NCBI GenBank assembly: GCA_900772685.1
Contig: CAAGRP010000113.1
Span: 1-5,731 of the forward strand
DNA length: 5,731 nt
Direction: 5' to 3'
Source of the DNA: Lachnospiraceae bacterium
GTDB lineage: Bacteria; Bacillota; Clostridia; Lachnospirales; Lachnospiraceae
In this document: positions 1-5,103 of the stretch, piece by piece
How the letters are laid out: each line of letters begins with the position of its first letter
Numbering within the stretch: position 1 is the stretch's first letter
The notes under the pieces: model-generated
The model's input: only the letters and a program-made list of their open reading frames with translations
Told to the model about the DNA's origin: nothing
Databases searched by the model: none
Program-made: the position numbers and the translations under genes

Positions 1-962
1 AGATCTGCATGCTTCTCCATCTGCTTTTTAAGTCCGTCAAGATCTTTGAAATATCTGACATGACGGAGCTGGTTGATCTTGTCATGACTGATTATCTGAT
101 AATTCATATGACTTGCGATATAGTCAATATTTTTTCTTGAAGATGCGACAGCAGCGATTCCTGCTCCGGCATAGCTTACCTTTGATGTTGAAACAAAGAC
201 ATAAACAAGATCCGGATTTCCTGCCTTTTCACACTCCTCGATAATGTTGAGAAGCTTATCCTGTTTGCTCTCATCATTGTAAAGATGATGGATAACATAT
301 GCATTATCCCAGAAGATCCTGAAATCTTCAGCTGCAGGCTTAAGTGCCGCAAATCTTCTTACAGTCTCGTCGGAGTATGTTATACCCTGAGGATTTGAAT
401 ATTTCGGAACACACCAGATTCCCTTTATGAGCGGATCCTTTGAAACAAGCTCCTCTACAATATCCATATCAGGTCCTTCCGGAGTCATAGGAACATTTAT
501 CATTTCCACTCCGAAGTATTCTGTTATTCCGAAGTGTCTGTCATATCCCGGTACCGGGCAGAGGAATTTAACCTTATCAAGCCTGCACCACGGAGTGCTT
601 CCGCATACACCGTGTGTAAATGATCTCGATACCGTATCAAACATTATCTGAAGGCTGGCATTTCCGCATACGATAACCTGATCTGCCGGTGCTCCCGCAA
701 CATCACCCATGAGTTTTCTTGCCTCAGGGATACCGAGAGGTCCTCCGTAGTTTCTGCAGTCGGTTCCGTCTTCCGCAAAACACTCTTCTCTTTTGGTAAC
801 AGCTGTTAAAAGTCCGTCCGAAAGGTCAAGCTGTGCTGCTGACGGCTTTCCTCTTGCAATATTAAGGAAAAGATCCTGTGCCTTTAATACAGAATACGCT
901 TCCTCAAGCTGTACCTTAAGCTCTTTTAACTCTTCTGTAGTTCTTTCTGAATACGGTTTCAT
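1..962 (-). CDS. Aspartate aminotransferase, subgroup Ic (PLP-dependent), C-terminus cut by window edge
   Basis: PLP-dependent transaminase that should interconvert aspartate plus 2-oxoglutarate with oxaloacetate plus glutamate in the cytoplasm. I read 320 residues from the ATG at 960-962; the frame stays open to base 1, so about 110 C-terminal residues of a family that is usually near 430 are outside the window. Visible marks are an N-terminal helix region followed by LNIARGKPS (33-41), NYGGPLGIPEARK (71-83), a substrate/PLP segment PVPGYDRHF (136-144), the YSNPQG segment (188-193, equivalent to the NPTG motif), the PLP-pyridine Asp in FWDNAYVIHHL (Asp219) and the Schiff-base lysine in STSKVSYAGAG (Lys260). 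This pattern fits the Pfam 'aspartate amino-transferase' family (PF12897) rather than the classical AspC fold group. The start is supported by AAGGAGA about 6 nt upstream. It is the third gene of the T-box operon, 43 nt after the methyltransferase. The family call is firm; substrate is inferred from the family. Confidence 0.88.
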   Translation of the reverse strand, partial: MKPYSERTTEELKELKVQLEEAYSVLKAQDLFLNIARGKPSAAQLDLSDGLLTAVTKREECFAEDGTDCRNYGGPLGIPEARKLMGDVAGAPADQVIVCGNASLQIMFDTVSRSFTHGVCGSTPWCRLDKVKFLCPVPGYDRHFGITEYFGVEMINVPMTPEGPDMDIVEELVSKDPLIKGIWCVPKYSNPQGITYSDETVRRFAALKPAAEDFRIFWDNAYVIHHLYNDESKQDKLLNIIEECEKAGNPDLVYVFVSTSKVSYAGAGIAAVASSRKNIDYIASHMNYQIISHDKINQLRHVRYFKDLDGLKKQMEKHAD

Positions 963-967
963 AATAA

Positions 968-976
968 TTCTCCTTT
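968..976 (-). promoter_or_regulatory. Ribosome binding site of the aminotransferase gene
   Basis: On the minus strand AAGGAGAA lies about 6 nt before the ATG at 962. It fixes the start of a gene whose end is outside the window. Confidence 0.8.
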
Positions 977-1005
977 ATCGTGGCATCTCTCTGTGTTTCT
1001 ACGGA

Positions 1006-1863
1006 TCATTCGCTCCATCTTCCGCAAGCACCGCACGGAAGTACCAATGACGTTTCTCTGACCGGAAGGCCGATCTCGTCTGCCTGTACGACTCCGCCCT
1101 TATCCTTTAATACGGTAGAAAGCAAATATTTCAAAACTGCGGGTGCAAGTCCCGTAGTATATGAATTTATAACAAAAAACAACGGTCTGTCGCTCAAGAG
1201 CTGTGCGGAAAGCTCAAGGAATTCGTATATCGAATCCTCCATCTTCCAGATCTCCCCTTTAGGACCTCTTCCGTATGACGGCGGATCCATAAGGATAGCA
1301 TCATAGTGATTGCCTCTCCTTATTTCTCTTTCGACAAACTTTTTGCAGTCGTCCACAAGCCATCTTATCGGTCTGTCCTCAAGATGTGAGGCCTGTGCAT
1401 TTTCCTTTGCCCATGCGACCATCCCCTTCGAAGCATCTACATGAGTTACAGCTGCACCTGCGGCAGCCATCGCAAGCGTTGCTCCTCCGGTGTATGCAAA
1501 TAGGTTAAGTGCCTTTACCGGTCTTCCTGCATTTTTTATCCTGTCGGACATCCAGTCCCAGTTCACTGCCTGCTCGGGGAAAAGCCCCGTATGCTTAAAG
1601 CTGAACGGCTTCAGTCTAAATCTGAGATCCCTGTATGATATCGTCCACTCATCCGGAAGATCAAAGAACTCCCATTCTCCTCCGCCCTTGCTGCTTCTGT
1701 GATAATGAGCATTTATCCTCTTCCACATCGGGTTTTTCTTAGGCGTTTTCCAGATGACCTGGGGATCCGGCCTAAGCAGTATATAGTCTCCCCATTTTTC
1801 AAGCTTCTCTCCGGAGGATGTATCGATGACCTGATAATCCTTCCACTTGTCAGCAAGCCACAT
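1006..1863 (-). CDS. Class I SAM-dependent methyltransferase, RlmI/RlmK-like catalytic domain without PUA domain
   Basis: A 285-residue cytoplasmic methyltransferase of the COG1092 type (Pfam Methyltrans_SAM), whose characterised relatives methylate 23S rRNA bases. The SAM-binding motif I is ALNLFAYTGG (118-127), followed by the acidic residue of motif II in THVDASKG (Asp143), an acidic pair at 171-172 (LVDDCKKF), and the catalytic-loop motif DPPSYGRGPKG (193-203). RlmI itself is near 396 residues and starts with a PUA RNA-binding domain; here the N-terminal 90 residues are different and rich in Trp/Lys/Arg, so substrate recognition is probably different. The start ATG has AGGAGA 7 nt upstream and lies 21 nt after the aspS stop, so the gene is co-transcribed with aspS under the T-box. 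RNA as substrate is inferred; the precise target (rRNA, tRNA or other) is unknown. I see no frameshift or missing catalytic motif. Confidence 0.85.
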   Translation of the reverse strand: MWLADKWKDYQVIDTSSGEKLEKWGDYILLRPDPQVIWKTPKKNPMWKRINAHYHRSSKGGGEWEFFDLPDEWTISYRDLRFRLKPFSFKHTGLFPEQAVNWDWMSDRIKNAGRPVKALNLFAYTGGATLAMAAAGAAVTHVDASKGMVAWAKENAQASHLEDRPIRWLVDDCKKFVEREIRRGNHYDAILMDPPSYGRGPKGEIWKMEDSIYEFLELSAQLLSDRPLFFVINSYTTGLAPAVLKYLLSTVLKDKGGVVQADEIGLPVRETSLVLPCGACGRWSE

Positions 1864-1884
1864 ATGTTTCTCCTAATCTTTTGA

Positions 1885-3633
1885 TCAGCGGATCTTTATA
1901 TGCACCTCTCTAAGCTGTGTTTCCGTCAGCTCGCTCGGAGCTCCGCACATAAGATCCTGTGCGTTTCCGTTCATAGGGAACGGAATTATTTCTCTTATAT
2001 TATCTTCTTCACGAAGAAGCATTATTATCCTTTCGACTCCCGGAGCCATTCCTGCATGAGGCGGAGCTCCGAACTGAAATGCCCTGTAAAGTGCTCCGAA
2101 TTTCTTCTCCAGCTCTTCTTCGGAATATCCCGCTATCTCAAATGCCTTTACCATTATATCAAGATCATGGTTTCTTACCGCACCCGATGAAAGCTCGATA
2201 CCGTTGCATACGATATCATACTGATAAGCAAGAATATCAAGAGGATCCGAACCGTTCAACGCATCAAGTCCGCCCTGCGGCATTGAGAACGGGTTATGTG
2301 TAAACACGATCTTCTTTTCGCTCTCATCATACTCATACATCGGAAAATCGTTTACGAAGCAGAATCTGTAGGCCTTTTCCTCTGTAAGTCCGAGTCTCTT
2401 TCCAAGCTCGTTCCTAAGCTGTCCGGCATACAGTGCGGCCTTCTTCTCTCTGTCTGCTATGAAAAAGATGGTGTCTCCTGCTTCAAGTCCCGCAATATCC
2501 CTTATCTCGCCCTTAAGCTCCTCCGGGATAAATTTATCGATAGGTCCCTTATAGCTCATATCCTCCATGACCTCAAGGTAACCGAGTCCGCCCATTCCTA
2601 TAGATGTTGCAAACGAAAGCAGCTTTTCATGGAAGCCCTTGGACATATCCGCATGAACCTTTATAGCTCTTACGGTCTTTCCGATAAACGGCTTAAATGT
2701 ACATTTCGAAAAGAATTCCGTAAGATCGATTATCCTTAACGGATTGCGAAGATCCGGTTTGTCCGAACCGAATTCAAGCATTGCCTGTTTATATGTATAA
2801 ACAGGATAAGGTGCCTTTGTGACCTCGTAGCCCTCAGGTGCGAATTTTTCAAATACGGACGTAAGAACCTCTTCTCCTACCTTAAAAACATCTTCCTGAG
2901 TAGCAAAGCTCATCTCAAAATCGAGCTGGTAAAAATCTCCCGGTGATCTGTCTGCTCTTGCATCCTCATCTCTGAAGCATGGTGCGATCTGGAAATATTT
3001 ATCAAATCCGGATACCATCAGAAGCTGTTTGTACTGCTGGGGTGCCTGAGGAAGAGCGTAGAACTTTCCTTTGAATTTTCTCGAAGGAACTACATAATCC
3101 CTTGCTCCCTCCGGTGATGATGCACACAGTATCGGAGTCTGTATTTCAAGAAATCCCATTTCGGTCATTTTCTGTCTCATATATGAAATGACCTGTGAAC
3201 GGAATATTATATTGTCTTTTACTTTTTTGTTCCTGAGATCAAGATATCTGTATTTGAGTCTTACCTCTTCTCTTGTTTCCTTAGATGTCATTATCTCAAA
3301 CGGAAGCTGGCTCCTGACCCTTCCCAATATGTCTATCGAATGAGCCTCCAGCTCTATCGTTCCGGTCTTGATCTTAGGGTTATATGTCTCCTCATCGCGG
3401 TGCTCTATAATACCTTTGACACTTATGCATTCTTCCTTTTGTATACCGTCTAAAAGAGATGTGTCTCTCAATACCACCTGAAGGACTCCATACATATCTC
3501 TCAGGTCTATAAAAGAAACCCCGCCGTGGTCACGGATATTTTCCACCCATCCCGCTGCCCTGATCTCTTCACCGATAAGCTGCTCGGAAATCATGTCAAG
3601 TGTCATGTCTCTGTAGGTCTTTGATAATTGCAT
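1885..3633 (-). CDS. aspS: Aspartyl-tRNA synthetase, probably non-discriminating (Asp-tRNA Asp/Asn)
   Basis: Class IIb aminoacyl-tRNA synthetase of 582 residues, normal length for bacterial AspRS. Order: N-terminal OB-fold anticodon-binding domain (about 20-105), catalytic core with the linker YRYLDLRN (128-135), TPILCASSPEGARDY (166-180), aspartate/ATP segment QAPQQYKQLLM (196-206), motif 2 FRDEDARADRSPGDF (220-234), the bacterial GAD insertion (about 270-410), and motif 3 GAPPHAGMAPGVERI with Arg535. The RADRSPG(D/E)FYQLD form of motif 2 and the C-terminal FPMNGNAQDLMCGAPSE resemble alphaproteobacterial AspRS more than the usual RADRQPEF form. In the anticodon domain it has RDHGG with His36, the residue found in non-discriminating AspRS where E. 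coli has Leu30; at the second known determinant (E. coli Lys81, P. aeruginosa Gly81) my alignment by eye gives Glu82, so that evidence is mixed. GGGAGG lies 8 nt before the ATG. It is the first gene after the T-box. AspRS is certain; dual tRNA use is inferred. Confidence 0.96.
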   Translation of the reverse strand: MQLSKTYRDMTLDMISEQLIGEEIRAAGWVENIRDHGGVSFIDLRDMYGVLQVVLRDTSLLDGIQKEECISVKGIIEHRDEETYNPKIKTGTIELEAHSIDILGRVRSQLPFEIMTSKETREEVRLKYRYLDLRNKKVKDNIIFRSQVISYMRQKMTEMGFLEIQTPILCASSPEGARDYVVPSRKFKGKFYALPQAPQQYKQLLMVSGFDKYFQIAPCFRDEDARADRSPGDFYQLDFEMSFATQEDVFKVGEEVLTSVFEKFAPEGYEVTKAPYPVYTYKQAMLEFGSDKPDLRNPLRIIDLTEFFSKCTFKPFIGKTVRAIKVHADMSKGFHEKLLSFATSIGMGGLGYLEVMEDMSYKGPIDKFIPEELKGEIRDIAGLEAGDTIFFIADREKKAALYAGQLRNELGKRLGLTEEKAYRFCFVNDFPMYEYDESEKKIVFTHNPFSMPQGGLDALNGSDPLDILAYQYDIVCNGIELSSGAVRNHDLDIMVKAFEIAGYSEEELEKKFGALYRAFQFGAPPHAGMAPGVERIIMLLREEDNIREIIPFPMNGNAQDLMCGAPSELTETQLREVHIKIR

Positions 3634-3641
3634 AATTCTTT

Positions 3642-3647
3642 CCTCCC
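3642..3647 (-). promoter_or_regulatory. Ribosome binding site of aspS
   Basis: GGGAGG on the minus strand, 8 nt before the ATG at 3633. It confirms the aspS start and lies 39 nt after the T-tract of the leader terminator. A CTCCC at 3671-3675 could pair with it (see findings). Confidence 0.85.
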
Positions 3648-3686
3648 AAATTTGATTATGGATTGTTTACGGGAGTGATGATTATC

Positions 3687-3731
3687 AAAAAAATAGCCAT
3701 CCATCCCAAACCCTGAGTTCAGGACGAACGG
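3687..3731 (-). terminator. Rho-independent terminator of the T-box leader
   Basis: CCGUUCGUCC (3722-3731) pairs over ten positions, three of them G-U, with GGAUGGAUGG (3697-3706), leaving a loop of about 15 nt, followed by CUA and seven U at 3687-3693. It should form when charged tRNA leaves the antiterminator unstabilised. Confidence 0.88.
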
Positions 3732-3752
3732 TTAAGTCCGCGGTACCACCTG
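3720..3752 (-). promoter_or_regulatory. T-box antiterminator
   Basis: The lower helix CAGG (3749-3752) pairs with CCUG (3720-3723), the seven-base bulge UGGUACC follows, and the upper helix GCGGAC pairs with GUUCGU across the loop UUAACC. The bulge is where the unpaired NCCA end of uncharged tRNA binds in this family. The upper and lower helices use bases that are also needed for the terminator, so the two structures exclude each other. Confidence 0.88.
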
Positions 3753-3863
3753 TTTTACCGAAAATCGGTCCCTTATAGGAAACATTCATTTCCCTGCCGC
3801 ATATCGTCCGGCATACGTCGCACCTACTTGGCAATAAGCCTTTCAGCTTGCAGCTGTTAAAGT

Positions 3864-3867
3864 GTTC
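3864..3867 (-). promoter_or_regulatory. Specifier of the T-box: GAAC, read as AAC (Asn) with overlapping GAA (Glu)
   Basis: Stem I pairs GCAUAU with AUAUGU above the specifier loop and UUAAGG with CUUUAA below it; the 3' side of the loop between them is GAAGAACA. In known T-boxes the specifier sits directly before an AC(C/U)-type sequence, which here selects AAC at 3864-3866. GAA at 3865-3867 overlaps it by a one-base shift. No GAC or GAU is present in the loop. Assignment was done by eye against the general Stem I pattern. Confidence 0.7.
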
Positions 3868-3993
3868 TTCACATATATTCACTCCGCGGAGCTCTCACCA
3901 TCCTCCGCTCGCTTAGGCGATAAAATATGCTACTTTTCTTCGTCATAGCCTTAAATTATGATATTGATCTCTGCCTTTTCATCAGGCAATCTG

Positions 3994-4022
3994 AAATTAA
4001 CATATTAAAAAAGGTATGTCAA
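3994..4022 (-). promoter_or_regulatory. Sigma-A promoter of the aspS T-box operon
   Basis: A perfect -35 TTGACA (4017-4022), a 17-nt spacer and a weaker -10 TAATTT (3994-3999) that is helped by an extended TG one base upstream. The predicted start near 3987-3990 places the first transcribed bases at the small 5' hairpin and leaves the whole T-box in the transcript. Confidence 0.75.
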
Positions 4023-4027
4023 GCACA

Positions 4028-4070
4028 AAAATGCAGGAAATGAATGTCAAACTTTCATTTCTTGCATTTT
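4028..4070 (-). terminator. Probable terminator after the AraC-type gene, 17-bp inverted repeat
   Basis: Arms at 4028-4044 and 4054-4070 are complementary over 17 bases with one exception (G-U on the plus strand, C-A on the minus strand), with a 9-nt loop. Read on the minus strand the 3' arm runs into TTTTTGTGCTT, as expected for an intrinsic terminator. It lies about 60 nt after the AraC-type stop and just before the aspS promoter, so it separates the two units. A T-rich 3' arm on the plus strand means it may work both ways. The stem is AT-rich, which is less typical. Confidence 0.6.
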
Positions 4071-4132
4071 GCACGACATACTCTTTTATTTTAATGCATT
4101 TTTTGAACGATATTTAAATACTCGCTTCATAA

Positions 4133-4498
4133 TCATGCAGGTCTGTCGAGGATCTTACCTCGTTTTATCCCTCTTTTCCTGTACTCTGACGGTGTTACCC
4201 CAAACTGTCTTTTAAATTCCTTTATAAAATGCGACAGTGAAGAATAACCCACCTTTTCGCTTACGTCTTCTATCTTCATCCTCGGATCATCCAGCATCTC
4301 AAGCGATCTGATACATCTTATATAATTATGATACCTGACAAGCGTATATCCGTTGACTTCCGTGAATACTCTCGAAATATAGCTTCTGTTTACGTAAAGC
4401 TCATCCGCTATATTCTGAAGCGAAAATTTATCTGCATAGCTCTGCTCGATAAGGCTCCGGGCCTTATGTGCCAATTCTGCCTTGACTCCTGATCTCAT
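4133..4498 (-). CDS. Small AraC/XylS-family transcriptional activator, DNA-binding domain only
   Basis: A 121-residue protein that consists almost only of the two helix-turn-helix units of the AraC family. The first is SLQNIADELYVNRSYISRVF (26-45) and the second lies at about 75-108, with VGYSSLSHFIKEFKRQFG and the family signature ending in TPSEYRK. There is no N-terminal sensor domain, so the protein is of the MarA/SoxS/Rob-core type (MarA 127, SoxS 107 residues), where activity is set by how much is made. The ATG has GAGG 8 nt upstream. Its promoter carries a perfect palindrome between -35 and -10, fitting that kind of control. It stands between a metal transporter operon and the aspS operon in the same direction but with its own promoter and terminator. 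Targets cannot be told from the sequence; it could also be a remnant of a longer regulator, but the clean promoter and start argue against that. Confidence 0.88.
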   Translation of the reverse strand: MRSGVKAELAHKARSLIEQSYADKFSLQNIADELYVNRSYISRVFTEVNGYTLVRYHNYIRCIRSLEMLDDPRMKIEDVSEKVGYSSLSHFIKEFKRQFGVTPSEYRKRGIKRGKILDRPA

Positions 4499-4526
4499 AA
4501 TGACCGCCTCGCTTCTTAATATATTT

Positions 4527-4534
4527 GCTAACTT
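4527..4534. repeat. Extra half-site copy of the operator repeat
   Basis: GCTAACTT, identical to 4568-4575, lies in the 5' untranslated region of the AraC-type gene. It could be a secondary contact for the same regulator or chance for an 8-base match. Confidence 0.4.
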
Positions 4535-4551
4535 TTGCCGGTTTCACCATT

Positions 4552-4580
4552 ATAATAGTTAGCTCGAGCTAACTTGTCAA
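4552..4580 (-). promoter_or_regulatory. Promoter of the small AraC-type gene
   Basis: -35 TTGACA (4575-4580) matches consensus fully, the spacer is 17 nt (4558-4574) and the -10 is TATTAT (4552-4557, five of six). A TATAAT at three bases further would need a 20-nt spacer and is less likely. The 5' untranslated part is about 45 nt. This is a strong promoter unless a repressor holds it. Confidence 0.85.
4557..4574. promoter_or_regulatory. 18-bp perfect palindrome filling the promoter spacer, likely operator
   Basis: AGTTAGCTCGAGCTAACT is its own reverse complement and occupies the whole 17-nt spacer plus the first base of the -10. A further half site GCTAACTT (4527-4534) repeats the right-hand part (4568-4575) at a 41-nt distance, inside the transcribed leader. 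A dimeric repressor or a DNA-twisting activator bound here would control the small activator directly. The protein that binds it is not in the window and I do not recognise the motif; the AdcR-type TTAACNNGTTAA does not fit. Confidence 0.75.
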
Positions 4581-4611
4581 TGGTTTTTTTGAATCATTGC
4601 ATTTTCAATCA

Positions 4612-5103
4612 TTACAATTCAACAGTGGCATTTACAAGCCGGCAATACCGATATTCGTTTTTCTCATAGACTTCACAGGTACCGGTAACCGTAATCTCAC
4701 TGCCTATCGTCGGATAATCGTCCGGATAAGCATGTTCGCCCGCCGGTATAAACTCCAGCTCCTGCGAACAGCACCTTGTTCCGTCGGTGATTATACAGGC
4801 AGAATACCGGACTTTTGTATCCGCATTTTCGTAATAAGCAAATTGACCCCGTATCTTAACAGTTTTACCGATGTAATCATCGGGGGTATACTTCATGTTA
4901 TAGATCTGTGCATATGCAATCGAGCTGCTAAGCTCTGACAAGTCAAGATCAACGCCGGCTGTACCCTGTACACTTTCAGATATTATAGCCTTAGGATCTT
5001 CATCGGCTGTCGGACCATATGCCTCATTGTGTTTTTTTGTTCCACAGGCCGCAAGCAAACCTATAAACAGGATTATCAGTAATCTATAAATCCTTTTCTT
5101 CAT
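4612..5103 (-). CDS. Small lipoprotein with OB-fold-like domain, coupled to the metal permease
   Basis: A 163-residue predicted lipoprotein. MKKRIYRLL and a hydrophobic stretch lead to the lipobox LAAC with Cys20 as the lipidated residue, so the protein should be anchored outside the membrane. After a charged linker (22-58) a beta-rich domain follows with DDYIGKTVKIRGQF (75-88), TDGTRCCSQELEF (106-118) and GSEITVTGTCEVY (134-146); the IGKTV..RG and GSEITVTG spacing looks like an OB-fold. Cysteines at 103, 111, 112, 143 and 154 are many for an exported protein and could bind metal or form disulphides. I chose the ATG at 5101-5103 because the upstream in-frame part to 5256 overlaps the permease and lacks a signal; the ATG overlaps the permease stop as ATGA with GGAGG upstream, so translation is probably coupled. 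It is the last gene of the transporter operon. Function is not known to me; a helper role in metal handling is an inference from position. Confidence 0.82.
   Translation of the reverse strand: MKKRIYRLLIILFIGLLAACGTKKHNEAYGPTADEDPKAIISESVQGTAGVDLDLSELSSSIAYAQIYNMKYTPDDYIGKTVKIRGQFAYYENADTKVRYSACIITDGTRCCSQELEFIPAGEHAYPDDYPTIGSEITVTGTCEVYEKNEYRYCRLVNATVEL

Larger units (their letters stand above)
3687..3987 (-). promoter_or_regulatory. T-box riboswitch leader of the aspS operon
   Basis: A tRNA-sensing leader of about 300 nt that lets transcription enter aspS when its cognate tRNA is uncharged. Seen on the minus strand, in order: a small 5' hairpin (3972-3988); Stem I from 3954 to 3857, closed by UUAAGG (3949-3954) and CUUUAA (3857-3862), with the AGCGA-type distal segment and a GCGGAG/CUCCGC arm (3903-3908 with 3886-3891); small hairpins at 3844-3856 and near 3800-3830; a Stem III hairpin ACCGA/UCGGU (3757-3769); the T-box core GGUGGUACCGCGG (3738-3750); and a terminator ending in seven U at 3687-3693. 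The GAAG-AAC-AC arrangement on the 3' side of the specifier loop gives the codon read as AAC. A 65-residue open frame across this stretch is the riboswitch itself and not a gene. Confidence 0.93.

Noticed and set aside
2296..2739. 147-residue plus-strand open frame
   Set aside because: It is antisense to the aspS catalytic region, with no ribosome binding site or family resemblance; the same holds for the other plus-strand frames across 427-2303.
3685..3882. 65-residue open frame before aspS on the minus strand
   Set aside because: It lies across Stem I, the antiterminator and the terminator of the T-box, has no ribosome binding site and no recognisable protein features.
4557..4574. Zinc-repressor (AdcR/Zur) or DtxR-type operator
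   Set aside because: AdcR consensus TTAACNNGTTAA and Zur-type sites do not match; the half site GTTAG recalls DtxR/IdeR boxes but the six-base centre does not fit that pattern, so I leave the regulator unnamed.
4590..4625. Intrinsic terminator directly after the lipoprotein stop
   Set aside because: Only a four-base ATTG/CAAT pairing and no T-run on the minus strand.
4597..4938. 113-residue plus-strand open frame opposite the lipoprotein gene
   Set aside because: It is a shadow of the lipoprotein coding sequence; the minus-strand gene has a signal, lipobox and operon context.
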